A stretch of 64,000 nt of DNA, from contig JAHPZE010000004.1 of assembly GCA_019058365.1 (NCBI GenBank), positions 1-64,000 of the forward strand, given 5' to 3'. Both the position numbers and the translations under genes were made by a program. Of this stretch, positions 1-9,724 are shown one piece after another. The DNA is from Promethearchaeota archaeon (GTDB lineage Archaea; Asgardarchaeota; Lokiarchaeia; Sigyniarchaeales; SOKP01). A model generated the notes under the pieces. That model did not search any database. It worked only from the letters and a program-made list of their open reading frames with translations, and was not told where the DNA came from. Every line of letters starts with the position of its first letter. Position 1 is the stretch's first letter.

Positions 1-93
1 AAAGAGCCCATTTATTTTTGTCGGGTGAGTGCGATTTGACATTAAAGAAAAAAAAGAGAAAAAAATAAAAATTTGCTCATAAGTACATGATTA

Positions 94-1338
94 CTAATAT
101 ACTTGAACCTTACCTGCGATAAGCCTCTTTCTTAAATCAAAAAAACTTTCTTTGCTTAGCTTTTCATTTGATACTTCCTCTGCGATTTTCTTTACTGAAT
201 CAAAGCTTACATTATCAGCAGGAATTAATTCTATTGAATTAACCCAAGGATTAGTTATCTCCCTTCCAATCTGAGATAATAGTTTAACGTGTGCTTCTAA
301 AATATCTCCTTGACCTCTTTTAATGATCTCTCTTGCCATCTCTGTACTTAACACGTTATATAGTTTTCCTACATGGTTAATCGGATTCTTTCCACAAACA
401 GCTTCTAAGCTCATTGGTCTACATGGAGTAATAAGACCATTAGATCGGTTACCACGTCCTACTTCTCCATCATCACCCGCTTCAGCAGATGTGCCTGTAA
501 TGGTCAAATATATTAACCCTTTTTCGATATTATCAGCTACATTTACTTGGCATCTAACATCACGATCTGGGATAATATCAGCTGCTAAATCTAAGACTGC
601 TTCTTTGATTTGATTAGTATAACTTACATATTCACTGATATCATTGATATATTTGCTTACCATTGCTGCTGCGACAGTAATTCCAACTTCATTATCAATT
701 CTCTCAACCATTACCTTAATATCTTCTCCCGAAGCCTTACATTTATCTTTGAATTTATCCGAATTAATTAGCTTTTCAGATTCTAAAGCTATTTTTTCAA
801 CATCCGAAAAAGGAGCGTATCCAACTCCAAAACTGGTATCATTAGCAAGTGGAACTTCTTCAGTATGATGAGACTCATCAAAAACTCCTGTTAAATCTAT
901 TGATCCTGGCCGAACGGCATAATCGAATTGAATATCTCTATTTAAATCAAGGTTTCTAAAAATCTCAGAAAGCACTTTACGCTGAGTCTCTATACAAATA
1001 GTTGGAATAGGAATATATTCGAGTTTATGTGTATTATCACCGCATTCTGTAAGGATCTGATTTATTGCTCGACCAACAATTAGAAAATATTGTGGTTGGA
1101 TGATCTGACCTCCACCATATTTTGGTCTTGCGGTACCTCCGACGAGAGCAGCCTTATCGACATTATGATGATATACTCTATCGAAATTCTCAAGATAATA
1201 AACACATAAGGCTCTGGAGCAAGCATCGGCAACAGCATCGCAAACCGTATCGGGATGTCCAATACCTTTCCTTTCAACAAGTTCTGGGAATTCACTTTTT
1301 TCTATTGGTTTAAAATTAGCTGCTGTTATCTTCAACAT
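94..1338 (-). CDS. mat: S-adenosylmethionine synthetase, archaeal type
   Basis: Makes S-adenosylmethionine from methionine and ATP in the cytoplasm; it supplies the methyl donor for the fibrillarin-like methyltransferase and radical-SAM Elp3 encoded nearby. The 414 residues match the length of the archaeal (not bacterial MetK) family. Seen: [14 protein letters not shown] at residues 25-38, [12 protein letters not shown] at 67-78, and the glycine-rich [14 protein letters not shown] near residue 290, all hallmarks of the archaeal enzyme. It starts with ATG at 1338 and is divergent from the HTH-CBS gene at 1528, sharing a 190-bp promoter region. No oddities. Confidence 0.97.
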   Translation of the reverse strand: MLKITAANFKPIEKSEFPELVERKGIGHPDTVCDAVADACSRALCVYYLENFDRVYHHNVDKAALVGGTARPKYGGGQIIQPQYFLIVGRAINQILTECGDNTHKLEYIPIPTICIETQRKVLSEIFRNLDLNRDIQFDYAVRPGSIDLTGVFDESHHTEEVPLANDTSFGVGYAPFSDVEKIALESEKLINSDKFKDKCKASGEDIKVMVERIDNEVGITVAAAMVSKYINDISEYVSYTNQIKEAVLDLAADIIPDRDVRCQVNVADNIEKGLIYLTITGTSAEAGDDGEVGRGNRSNGLITPCRPMSLEAVCGKNPINHVGKLYNVLSTEMAREIIKRGQGDILEAHVKLLSQIGREITNPWVNSIELIPADNVSFDSVKKIAEEVSNEKLSKESFFDLRKRLIAGKVQVY

Positions 1339-1468
1339 TTCATTTAACCAACTTTTTAATTATATAAATAGTTCTTTTAAATATGTTTTTAAATTAATTA
1401 TTAGTTAAATTCCTTATTAAATGAAAAATGTAGTTAATACATTTTATGCTTGGTTATAATTAATAAGC

Positions 1469-1477
1469 TTTATAAAT
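1469..1477 (+). promoter_or_regulatory. TATA box for the HTH-CBS gene
   Basis: TTTATAAAT lies 51 bp before the ATG at 1528, the form and placement of an archaeal TATA box with a 5' leader of roughly 25 nt. Inferred from sequence only. Confidence 0.5.
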
Positions 1478-1491
1478 ATTTTATGATTATA

Positions 1492-1510
1492 ATATGCATA
1501 AGAAGCATAT
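1492..1510. promoter_or_regulatory. Inverted repeat, candidate operator
   Basis: ATATGC and GCATAT are separated by 7 nt, just downstream of the TATA box and about where transcription should start. The adjacent gene encodes a DNA-binding HTH protein, so autoregulation is a reasonable guess. Confidence 0.3.
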
Positions 1511-1527
1511 GACTTTTTTATTAAATT

Positions 1528-2097
1528 ATGGAAATCTTACCATCTTTGAATGATATTAAGCGTTTACGTAAGAAATTAAATATTAGTCAAAAAGACCTAG
1601 GAGATGAACTAAATATTCCTCAGTCTACAATTTCTAGGATTGAAAATGGAACAATTGATCCTCCATATTCTAAATTAAAAAGAATTTATGAATATCTTGA
1701 GAATAAACGTAAGATAAGAGAAAAATCTAAGAAGCATGCTATAGACATCATGACTTCCGATATTGTATTTATCAATTCTACCTCAACTATAAGAGAAGCA
1801 GTAGATCAGATGAATAACCATGAAATCTCACAATTACCAATAATAGAGAATAATCAAAATATAGGAAGTATAACTTCAAAAAAAATACAGAAATCTATAA
1901 CAGATAATCCAGAAATTATCAATATGGATATATCACTTATAAAAGAATTGCCATTTCCAGAAATTGATAAAAATTGGAATGTGAAGGATATATCTGATTT
2001 ACTCTTGAAGTATTCTGCTGTTTTGGTGAAAGAAAATAATGAATATATTGGAATAATTACTGACTCTGATCTTCTTAGATTATCAAATAAAAAATAA
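1528..2097 (+). CDS. HTH (XRE-type) regulator with two CBS domains
   Basis: Probable transcriptional regulator that senses an adenine nucleotide or a related ligand. Residues about 8-55 form a Cro/CI-type helix-turn-helix (ISQKDLGDELNIPQSTISRIENG region split over two helices), followed by a CBS pair at about 66-120 and 130-185. The HTH-plus-CBS arrangement is a known archaeal architecture; CBS pairs commonly bind AMP, ATP or SAM. It sits opposite the SAM synthetase gene, which makes control of that gene or of itself plausible but unproven. The ATG at 1528 follows a good TATA box; no strong Shine-Dalgarno is visible. Confidence 0.85.
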   Translation: MEILPSLNDIKRLRKKLNISQKDLGDELNIPQSTISRIENGTIDPPYSKLKRIYEYLENKRKIREKSKKHAIDIMTSDIVFINSTSTIREAVDQMNNHEISQLPIIENNQNIGSITSKKIQKSITDNPEIINMDISLIKELPFPEIDKNWNVKDISDLLLKYSAVLVKENNEYIGIITDSDLLRLSNKK

Positions 2098-2213
2098 GAA
2101 AATGCAAAACTATCACTATTTTATAAGATAAAAGCATTAAATTTGTGAAGTGATATTACTAAATAGAAAAAAGAATAATTTTTTTATACAATATCATTTT
2201 TTAAAGATTAGAT

Positions 2214-3215
2214 TTGACGATTGAAAAGATCCTTCAAAGGATTGATGGTTTATTAAAGAATGCTAATTATGAAACATTAGCATTGGAAAATTTCGCGGAA
2301 AAAAAAACTAAATTCTGTTTTGATCTTTTAGTTAAAAAGGATGATATGGTATTTAGCGTAAAAATTTTTCCTAATATTGACAATTTAAACCCAGAAATTA
2401 TTCATGATCTTAAATCTTTATCCATAATCCTCAAATCAAAACCTTTATTAATTGGAATCAGAAATCGGTATCAAAAATTAGAAGATAACACCATCTATGT
2501 AAGAGAAGGTTTACCCTTTATTACGCTTAATACGCTTGAGAATATCGTTAATGAACAATACCCACACATCTTGGCAAGAAGAGGCGGAGGAGTTGTATTT
2601 TTAGATGGGATATTAATGAAAACATTGAGAGAAAAGCATGCAATAACACGAAAAGAACTTTCAGAAATCTTAGGAGTAACTAAACGAACAATTTGTTCTT
2701 ATGAGAATGAATCTATGAGACCTTCTGAGAAAGTCGCTGAAAAAATATCGGAGATCTTGGAAAATAATGATCTCTTTAAAAAAATCAATGTTTTTAGATG
2801 GAATATTAAAGATAACATAGATGAAAAAGAAATCTTGGAAAAAAACGAGTTAAGTGAATTTGAATCTCGTGTTCAAGGTGTAGTAAAAGATATTGGACTT
2901 TCTTCATATTGGTATAAAAAAGGGTCTGTTCCTTTCAAATTATCTTTATACTCCCACTCTGATAAAATTAATTTAGATGGCTTTTATCCTCTATTTTCTG
3001 GTATAACAGAAGAGCAAGATAAAATTAATGAAATGAGTTTTAAATGTTTAAGGGTTTTTACAGAGTTATTCCATAAAACTTCACTTTTTATAATAGACAA
3101 TGATATTAAAATTCCTCAGCTGTTTAAAAAAGCAAAAATTCCTATTGTTAAAATTAAAAATTTAGAAAAAGTTGATGACGAAGAAGAATTCATTGAACTC
3201 GTCCAAGATTCATAA
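2214..3215 (+). CDS. Archaeal HTH-type transcriptional regulator
   Basis: Putative DNA-binding regulator of 333 residues. Residues 1-120 form an alpha/beta N-terminal domain, then a Cro/CI-like helix-turn-helix at about 140-185 (TRKELSEILGVTKRTICSYE), then a C-terminal domain of about 130 residues. This layout matches the family of putative archaeal HTH proteins in which the HTH lies mid-protein; the regulated genes are not known to me. The start is TTG at 2214, with no in-frame ATG nearby. Its 3' end overlaps the proposed start of ribonuclease HII (TTG 3193) by 23 bp, so the two are likely cotranscribed. Confidence 0.8.
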   Translation: MTIEKILQRIDGLLKNANYETLALENFAEKKTKFCFDLLVKKDDMVFSVKIFPNIDNLNPEIIHDLKSLSIILKSKPLLIGIRNRYQKLEDNTIYVREGLPFITLNTLENIVNEQYPHILARRGGGVVFLDGILMKTLREKHAITRKELSEILGVTKRTICSYENESMRPSEKVAEKISEILENNDLFKKINVFRWNIKDNIDEKEILEKNELSEFESRVQGVVKDIGLSSYWYKKGSVPFKLSLYSHSDKINLDGFYPLFSGITEEQDKINEMSFKCLRVFTELFHKTSLFIIDNDIKIPQLFKKAKIPIVKIKNLEKVDDEEEFIELVQDS

Positions 3216-3921
3216 TAATAAAAGAGAAATAATATGTGGGATAGACGAGGCTGGTAGAATTTAATTCAATTCGAATTAAGTGTTAATAGGCTCTGTCTTA
3301 GGTCCCATGGTTTTATGTGGAATTTGTTTCGATAAATCAAAAATTAACTTTTTATCTGAAATTGGAGTAAAGGACTCAAAGAAATTATCTTCCAAAAAGA
3401 GGAATGAATTAGCTGAACTCTTGAAAAATAACTGTTATTCTCATAAGATCGTTATAGTTGAACCTCAGGAGATTGATGAGAGAGAAACTAAAAAAGTTAC
3501 ATTGAATCGGCTTGAAGAATTAAAAATGGCAGAAATTGTAAACGGATTAAAGCCTGATGTTATCTACATAGATGCTGCTGATGTTAATGAAGAAAGATTT
3601 GGAAACTCTATTAAAAATTTATTAGATTACAAACCTAAAGAAATTATCTCTAAACATAAAGCAGATGATCTATTTCCCATAGTATCAGCGGGATCTATTG
3701 TAGCTAAAAACAAAAGAGATACCTTAATTATTGAAATCCATAAAAAATATGGGGATTTTGGATCTGGTTATCCTTCTGATATCAAAACAATAAATTTTCT
3801 AAGAGATTATGTAAAGAAATATAAAAAACCACCAAAAATTGCTAGGAAATCTTGGGAGACTACAAAAAAAATTATAGAAGAAGAAGTATCAACAAAGAAG
3901 ATAACTGAATTCCTCAATTAA
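3193..3921 (+). CDS. rnhB: Ribonuclease HII, split by a 30-nt BHB intron
   Basis: Endonuclease that cleaves the RNA strand of RNA-DNA hybrids, including primers and misincorporated ribonucleotides. Exon 1 (3193-3257) encodes the N-terminus up to GIDEAGR; exon 2 (3288-3921) continues GSVLGPMV. Contiguous translation hits TAA immediately after GIDEAGRI. Removing 3258-3287 gives a 232-residue protein with the full motif GIDEAGRGSVLGPMV and the acidic set D18, E19, D117 (IDAADV) and D148 (HKADD). The TTG start at 3193 is the only usual start codon found in frame and overlaps the upstream regulator. Starting instead at GTG 3280 would remove the catalytic Asp-Glu pair. Its stop overlaps the convergent flpA stop by 4 nt. 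Alternatives: a frame-preserving insertion that kills the gene, or an assembly artefact. Confidence 0.8.
3258..3287 (+). other. Candidate BHB-type mRNA intron in rnhB
   Basis: Thirty nucleotides containing two in-frame TAA codons interrupt the catalytic motif. The pre-mRNA can fold into a canonical bulge-helix-bulge. Outer helix: 3243-3251 with 3289-3298, with one mismatch and one bulged U. Central 4-bp helix: TGGT 3252-3255 with GTTA 3282-3285, with wobbles. Bulges: AGA 3256-3258 and ATA 3286-3288. Inner 9-bp helix: ATTTAATTC 3259-3267 with GAATTAAGT 3273-3281, loop AATTC. Cutting after the second bulge nucleotide (AG^A, AT^A) releases exactly 3258-3287 and joins AG to A, recreating the Arg codon and the family motif. 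The tRNA splicing endonuclease and RtcB ligase would be the expected enzymes. Confidence 0.78.
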
Positions 3922-4613
3922 TTGCTTTTTTTAACCACTAAGATAATATGGTTGGCAGCATATTTGTGTATATTTATACTTTCTATGATAGCGTATCCTG
4001 CTTTTTCAAGAATCTTTTTCTCTTGTTCATAAATTTGTTCAGATTTTTGAAGACTATCAATTGATTGAGATTTAATTGCTATAATGAGTAAACCATTATT
4101 CTTTAGGTAATAATTACTATTCGATAAGGCAATTTCAGCTTGATGTGGTTGTGCTACATCTTGATAAATTAAATCTATATCTGTAAAAATATATTTAGCA
4201 TATTCTTCTGGGAAGCGAGCATCTCCTAATATTGGAATAATATTTGTTCTATCTGATGAATTTTGGATTAGTTGTCTCATACTTCTTTCAGCGAATTCTA
4301 CACCATATATAATTCCTGTAGTCATGATGTCTGAAAGGTGAGATATAGATGTACCCGAAGATGCTCCTAAATATAAACATTTTAAATTTTCAGCTAAAAA
4401 GTTAGTAATAGGATTTTCTAAAATTAAGGCAGCTATTTTACTTCTATATGGATCCCATTCTCTATACTCTGTACCTCTATGACTTACTAACCTCTCTCCG
4501 TATATTCTTTTTCCTACAACAGCATTTTTAGTGTAGAGTTTTAATTTTTCTTGAGGTCCAGAAATAAATACATCATTATACTTAGGATGGTTTCTAATTT
4601 CTATTTTAGACAT
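3918..4613 (-). CDS. flpA: Fibrillarin-like rRNA/tRNA 2'-O-methyltransferase
   Basis: Catalytic SAM-dependent subunit of the box C/D sRNP that 2'-O-methylates rRNA and tRNA with Nop5, L7Ae and guide RNAs. The 231 residues show the expected small beta N-terminal region, then the Rossmann methyltransferase fold with the SAM motif YLGASSGTSISHLSDI around residues 81-96, an acidic turn (YGVEFAERS) and the D-V-A-Q-P motif. It begins 18 bp downstream of the nop5 stop on the same strand, so nop5-flpA is an operon as in most archaea. Start ATG at 4613. Confidence 0.96.
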   Translation of the reverse strand: MSKIEIRNHPKYNDVFISGPQEKLKLYTKNAVVGKRIYGERLVSHRGTEYREWDPYRSKIAALILENPITNFLAENLKCLYLGASSGTSISHLSDIMTTGIIYGVEFAERSMRQLIQNSSDRTNIIPILGDARFPEEYAKYIFTDIDLIYQDVAQPHQAEIALSNSNYYLKNNGLLIIAIKSQSIDSLQKSEQIYEQEKKILEKAGYAIIESINIHKYAANHIILVVKKSN

Positions 4614-4631
4614 TTTTTAATATTTCTTACC

Positions 4632-5840
4632 TTATTTTCTTTTTCTTGTTGATGTCTTTTTTTTACTCTTTACTGGTTGAGTTTTTTTAGGTGGTGTAGG
4701 ATATTTTTCCTCAATCTCTTTTATCTTTTCTTCAATTTCTTTTGATAATATATTCCCTATAAATTCACCATTAAAATAATCGACTTTGGCAGCAACTCCA
4801 ATTTTCCCTGCAACAATACGAGCAATTTTCCCTCGGTGATAAGGTTTTGCGGACCTTATTTGATTCCATTGAAAGATTAAGCCATGTTTGGGTCGCTTTT
4901 CACCAGTTTTAAGAAAACGATATAATGCTTTTTCAGCTCCTAATAATTGAATTCTAGATGCTGGCATATAAGCTAATTTCTGTAGTGCCCCCGCTTTCGC
5001 TATTAATTTTGCCCCTATTAAAGGACCGATCAAAGTATTAATATTTGGAGCAATTTTTTCCATTAAAACTTCTAAATAATTCTCTAATTCTTGTCGATAT
5101 GCATCCAAGGAAATTATTTCATCCGCATAATTTTGGATTATAGATAGATCGATGTTTGCTCCCATCGAACTAAGGGCATACTGTTCTAAAATTTTAATTT
5201 TACTTTCATTTATAACAAAATTCTTTTTTATGTTATCAATTGTAAAATTCTCTCTTGAACCTAATGTTGATATTAATCTTGATAATATAATATTATCTTC
5301 AATGATTTTATCAGTCAATTCCGGAAAATGCAAACCGTACCATTCTCTAAGGTGACTCGAAAATAAGCTAATTGATTTCTTTATCACATCAAGGATTGTA
5401 ATAGTTTGAGTGATTATATTATCGGAATGTCCACTAGCTTGACTTACTTTTCTTCTTGTTAATTCATCACTTACTTTCTTATAAAGTGAAAGCACTTCTT
5501 CACTTGTTTTATTTATCCCAATTTTTTTTAAATTAACTTCTAAATTTAAACGAAAATTTTTAAGTTCTACAGAGTTTTTTTTAAAAACGGTATTATATCC
5601 TAATTTTTCTGAAGTTAGTGATTCTAAATTTTTATTATCAAATAAGAATTCATTAAAACCAGAATTTTTTAATTCTAATAAAAAATCTTCAAACACTTTT
5701 TGAATAAGATTATTATTTAGAGTATCATAAAATTCGATGATTTTCTCATAGTCATCATCGAAATCAATGAAGTTTAAGATGTTTCCTGTCTCATCGAAGG
5801 CAAAAATTCCAATTAAAGTATCTGCTATGAAAGACTTCAT
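4632..5840 (-). CDS. nop5: Nop5/Nop56/58-family C/D box RNP scaffold
   Basis: Scaffold of the box C/D sRNP: it binds L7Ae-RNA with its Nop domain and fibrillarin with its N-terminal domain. Of the 402 residues, about 1-120 form the fibrillarin-binding domain and the middle is coiled coil. WYGLHFPEL near residue 168 and the Nop domain signature (NINTLIGPLIGAKLIAKAGA, then SRIQLLGAEKALYRFL) near 265-310 are diagnostic. The C-terminus is a lysine/arginine tail (KKKTSTRKRK). It is first in an operon with flpA and divergent from pyrD. Start ATG at 5840. Confidence 0.96.
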   Translation of the reverse strand: MKSFIADTLIGIFAFDETGNILNFIDFDDDYEKIIEFYDTLNNNLIQKVFEDFLLELKNSGFNEFLFDNKNLESLTSEKLGYNTVFKKNSVELKNFRLNLEVNLKKIGINKTSEEVLSLYKKVSDELTRRKVSQASGHSDNIITQTITILDVIKKSISLFSSHLREWYGLHFPELTDKIIEDNIILSRLISTLGSRENFTIDNIKKNFVINESKIKILEQYALSSMGANIDLSIIQNYADEIISLDAYRQELENYLEVLMEKIAPNINTLIGPLIGAKLIAKAGALQKLAYMPASRIQLLGAEKALYRFLKTGEKRPKHGLIFQWNQIRSAKPYHRGKIARIVAGKIGVAAKVDYFNGEFIGNILSKEIEEKIKEIEEKYPTPPKKTQPVKSKKKTSTRKRK

Positions 5841-5918
5841 TTTGATTGGCTAATTTATAGTTATTTTTCCTTCATCAATAATTATTATAAAATTATAATC
5901 ATTATTTTCTTTTAAAAA

Positions 5919-6845
5919 ATGCTAGAAGTTAATCTTTCTGGTTTAAAATTAAAATCTCCAATAATTTTAGCTTCAGGAATTTTAGGAGTCTCTTATTCTT
6001 TAATGAGAAGAGTAATTGATGCTGGAGCTGGTGCTGTCACTACAAAATCTATTGGACCTATATCCAGAAAAGGATATAAGAATCCATCTATAATTGAGAT
6101 ATATCCTGGAACCTTTATGAATAGTGTTGGTTTAGGTAATCCTGGAATCAATATATTTGTCTCAGAAATAAAAGAGATAAAAAAACATAACATTCCCTTA
6201 ATAGTGAGCGTTTTTGGAAATTCTAATGAAGAATATCTTGAGGTGGCAACTAAAGCTGAAAATGCAGGAGCTGATGCAATTGAGATTAATATCTCCTGCC
6301 CTCATGCTGAAGTATCTTCTATAGGTATCGACATGGATTTGACTTATAAGATTGTCAAATTTTTAAAAGAAACACTTGTAACCCCTCTTTTTGTAAAATT
6401 GAATCCCAATGTAACAAATATAATAGAAATAGCCCTAGCAGCGGAGAAAGGTGGTGCTGACGGAGTAGTTGCTATAAATACTCTAGCAGCAATGAGAATA
6501 GATGTTAATACTAGACGACCCATCTTATCTCATGGGAGTGGTGGGCTTTCTGGGAAGGCAATTCATCCGATAGCTATAAAAAAAGTATATGATTTATATA
6601 AAGCCGTGAAAATCCCTATAATTGGATGTGGAGGGATAGATTCATGGCAAGATGTTGTAGAATTCTTTTTAGTTGGAGCTTCAGCAGTACAAATAGGTAC
6701 AGCATTATATAAAACAACCGAAATTATTACTCAAATTAATTATGGAATAACTCAATATCTGAAAGATAATAATTATTCATCTATTAATGATTTAAAAGGA
6801 CTATCTCATCAGTTTAAAACTCAAGAGGTACCAGATTTTGACTGA
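5919..6845 (+). CDS. pyrD: Dihydroorotate dehydrogenase B, catalytic subunit
   Basis: Oxidises dihydroorotate to orotate in pyrimidine synthesis, passing electrons through PyrK. The 308 residues carry the FMN-binding TIM barrel of class 1B enzymes: NSVGLGNPG near 68, EINISCPH near 123-130 with the catalytic Cys of class 1B, KLNPNVTNI near 161, and GCGGI...GASAVQIGTAL near the C-terminus. The gene overlaps pyrK by 8 bp, indicating translational coupling. Start ATG at 5919, divergent from nop5. Confidence 0.96.
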   Translation: MLEVNLSGLKLKSPIILASGILGVSYSLMRRVIDAGAGAVTTKSIGPISRKGYKNPSIIEIYPGTFMNSVGLGNPGINIFVSEIKEIKKHNIPLIVSVFGNSNEEYLEVATKAENAGADAIEINISCPHAEVSSIGIDMDLTYKIVKFLKETLVTPLFVKLNPNVTNIIEIALAAEKGGADGVVAINTLAAMRIDVNTRRPILSHGSGGLSGKAIHPIAIKKVYDLYKAVKIPIIGCGGIDSWQDVVEFFLVGASAVQIGTALYKTTEIITQINYGITQYLKDNNYSSINDLKGLSHQFKTQEVPDFD

Positions 6846-7731
6846 AAATATAATAAAGACCGTAAAAATTCAAAATATTATTAATGAATGCGATGGAATT
6901 AAAACATATATTTTTAATATGAAAAAATCTAATCCCAATAACTATGTTATACCTAAACCAGGACAATTTGTAATGGTTTGGGTACCAGGAGTAGATGAAA
7001 TTCCAATGTCATTATCAGGTTGTAATAATAAGGGAGATTGGGCTATTACTGTTAAGAAAGTGGGAGATTGCACAAAAGAAATACATAATCTAAAAATTGG
7101 TGATTACATTGGGATTCGTGGACCTTTAGGCAATTATTTTAAAATTCCAGTTGAACAATCAAAAAAAATAATTCTAATAAGTGGGGGAATAGGAATAGCT
7201 CCACTTAAATTTCTTGCTACTTATTTAAATAATAGGAGAATTTCTTTTGATTTAATTAAGGGTACAAAAAGTAATAATGAGATAATTTTTGCAAACGATT
7301 TTCAGCAATTTAATCATGATACTTCAAATATAATTTATTGTACGGAAATTGACAATGATATGTTTGAAGATTCTACTAGAGTTGCTTTTTATAACTCTAA
7401 ATTTGAAGAACTTGCTCACACAAGGTTTGAAGCTTTAATCAATGAATATCTACAAAATAATATTTCAGATTTTATTGTTTTTACGTGTGGTCCTGAAATT
7501 ATGATGTATAAGGTATTTCAAATATGTCAAAAATATCAATTTGAGTTATATGCAAGCCTTGAGAGATATATGAGATGTGGGTGCGGATTATGCGGTTTAT
7601 GTGCATTAGATCCATTGGGTTTACTGGTTTGCAAAGATGGACCAATATTTAGTTCAGAATCTTTAAAAAACATCCAAGATTTTGGAAAATTTCAAAGAGA
7701 TCCTACTGGTAAAAAAGTTAGTATTGATTAA
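6838..7731 (+). CDS. pyrK: Dihydroorotate dehydrogenase B, electron-transfer subunit
   Basis: Iron-sulfur flavoprotein that moves electrons from PyrD to NAD. Residues 1-100 form an FAD-binding ferredoxin-reductase barrel (MSLSGC near 56), then an NAD-binding domain with SGGIGIAPLKFLA, and a [2Fe-2S] site near the C-terminus: MRCGCGLCGLC followed by VCKDGP gives the C-x4-C-x2-C-x(n)-C pattern of PyrK. At 297 residues it is slightly longer than many homologues. Start TTG at 6838 overlaps the end of pyrD. Confidence 0.95.
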   Translation: MTENIIKTVKIQNIINECDGIKTYIFNMKKSNPNNYVIPKPGQFVMVWVPGVDEIPMSLSGCNNKGDWAITVKKVGDCTKEIHNLKIGDYIGIRGPLGNYFKIPVEQSKKIILISGGIGIAPLKFLATYLNNRRISFDLIKGTKSNNEIIFANDFQQFNHDTSNIIYCTEIDNDMFEDSTRVAFYNSKFEELAHTRFEALINEYLQNNISDFIVFTCGPEIMMYKVFQICQKYQFELYASLERYMRCGCGLCGLCALDPLGLLVCKDGPIFSSESLKNIQDFGKFQRDPTGKKVSID

Positions 7732-7847
7732 TAAAGCATCTGAATTAAAGGTTCTAAAACACAAATTATTAACATTATGACTAAATATATTAGTTGAGAT
7801 AAATAACAACAAAAGAGCAAATTATGCAATTTTTACTGTAAAAAATA

Positions 7848-9476
7848 ATGGCTTCCATAGAATTTGATGACCATGAAAAAGTCAAAAAAATTTCAAGAGA
7901 AATCATAAATTATTTAATAAGAAACCCTGAAACTCCTCGTGAAAAAATTACTAATATTAAAGGGAGAATAGGTAAAAAATATGAATATTTTAAAGTAATC
8001 AAAAATGCAACAATCTTAGATTACGCTACATCAGAAGAAAAGGAGAAAATAATTCAGACCCTTAAAAGAAGAAAAACTAGAACTTTATCTGGAGTCTCTG
8101 TTATAGCAATTATGACTAAACCTCTTCCTTGTCCTGGAACTTGCATTTACTGTCCAGGACAGAGGTCTCAGCCAGGAGAAAAAGTTGCTCAATCTTATAC
8201 TGGTCGAGAACCCGCAGCCATGAGATCTATTCATAATAATTACGATCCTTACTTACAAGTTCAAAGTAGAATTAAAGATTTAGAAGCGATAGGGCATAAA
8301 GTTGATAAAATTGAATTAATCGTAATGGGGGGTACATTTTTATCAATAGATCTGACTTATCAAGAAGAGTTTATTAAAGGGGCATTAGAAGGCATCATCG
8401 AACAACGAGTAATTACTTTAGAAGAAGCAAAAAAACTTGCTGAGAGCTCCAAAAGACGTGTTATAGGGATAACAATTGAAACAAGACCAGACTATTGTAA
8501 AGAAAAAGATGTAGATCGAATGTTAAATTATGGAACAACTCGGGTTGAGATAGGAATACAAACGGTCTATGATGACATATATAAACTCGTAAAGAGAGGG
8601 CACACTACTATAGATAGCATAGAGGCCATAAGAATTGCTAAAGACGCAGGTTTAAAAATAAATGCCCATATTATGCCCAATCTCCCAGGGTCTGATTATT
8701 TAATAGACACAGAACTTTTTAATGAATTGTTTTCCAATACAGATTACCGCCCAGATATGCTAAAAATATATCCGACACTTGTAATTAACGGTACTGAACT
8801 ATATAATTGGTGGAAACAGGGCAAATATTCTCCCTATTCTGATGAAGAGTTAATAGATTTAATCGCCAAGGTAAAAATAAATTTACCTCCTTATGTTAGA
8901 ATTCAAAGAATTATGAGAGATATTCCTGCCACTTTAATTCAAGCGGGTTGTAAAAATAGTAATTTAAGGCAACTAGTTCAACAGAGATTGAGGGAGATAA
9001 ATGAAAGTTGTAAATGCATAAGGTGTAGAGAATATGGAATCCGTAAAGGAAAAGAAATTATCAATGAAAATTCGTTTGATGAAATAAAACTGTATCGTTT
9101 AGATTTTGATGCCTCTAAAGGAAAAGAGATATTCTTATCTTATGAGAATAAAAAAGATAATTATCTAGTAGGGTATCTTCGGTTAAGAAAACCTTCTGAA
9201 TTTGCCCATAGACATGAATTAAATGATGGTAAAACCATGATCGTGAGAGAAATAAAAGTTGTTGGTGAATTAGTCCCAATAGATACAAAACCGAATCGAT
9301 ATTCTCAAATTCAACACCGAGGATACGGAAAATTATTAATCGAGAATGCTGAAAAGATTTCACTTGAAGAATTCGATGCAAAGAAATTAACAGTTATAAG
9401 TGGACTTGGAGTGAGGGATTGGTTTTATGAAATTGGATATAAGGCAGATGGCGTTTATGTTTCTAAAATCCTTTAG
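7848..9476 (+). CDS. elp3: Elp3-family tRNA U34 modifying enzyme (radical SAM + GNAT)
   Basis: Installs carboxymethyl-type groups at U34 of tRNA anticodons using SAM and acetyl-CoA. The 542 residues include a basic N-terminal tRNA-binding region, a radical SAM core with the cluster motif CPGTCIYCPGQ near residue 96, ELIVMGGTF, and IETRPDYC. A C-terminal GNAT acetyltransferase domain shows the acetyl-CoA loop QHRGYGKLLIE near 487. The length and domain order are those of archaeal/eukaryal Elp3. Single gene; start ATG at 7848. Confidence 0.96.
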   Translation: MASIEFDDHEKVKKISREIINYLIRNPETPREKITNIKGRIGKKYEYFKVIKNATILDYATSEEKEKIIQTLKRRKTRTLSGVSVIAIMTKPLPCPGTCIYCPGQRSQPGEKVAQSYTGREPAAMRSIHNNYDPYLQVQSRIKDLEAIGHKVDKIELIVMGGTFLSIDLTYQEEFIKGALEGIIEQRVITLEEAKKLAESSKRRVIGITIETRPDYCKEKDVDRMLNYGTTRVEIGIQTVYDDIYKLVKRGHTTIDSIEAIRIAKDAGLKINAHIMPNLPGSDYLIDTELFNELFSNTDYRPDMLKIYPTLVINGTELYNWWKQGKYSPYSDEELIDLIAKVKINLPPYVRIQRIMRDIPATLIQAGCKNSNLRQLVQQRLREINESCKCIRCREYGIRKGKEIINENSFDEIKLYRLDFDASKGKEIFLSYENKKDNYLVGYLRLRKPSEFAHRHELNDGKTMIVREIKVVGELVPIDTKPNRYSQIQHRGYGKLLIENAEKISLEEFDAKKLTVISGLGVRDWFYEIGYKADGVYVSKIL

Positions 9477-9724
9477 TTTTCAAATTTAAATTTATTAAAA
9501 ATTTAATCATTTTTGTTGTGAACGTTTTATGCTACAATTTTTATATACTGGTTAAAATCATGAATAATTATTTATAAATGACTCTTCTTGGTAATCTTGG
9601 ACTTTCTGACAAATAAAATCGTTAAAAGACTTTCCTTTTATTTAAAAAAATTTATCTTTTTAGCCCTTTTTATATAAAATATTGTAATATATATATGACA
9701 AAAATCTATAAGTAACGATTGAAA

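Noticed and set aside
3280..3921. A shorter RNase HII starting at GTG 3280
   Set aside because: It lacks the Asp-Glu pair of GIDEAGR, which lies upstream in the same frame, and begins inside the 30-nt insert.
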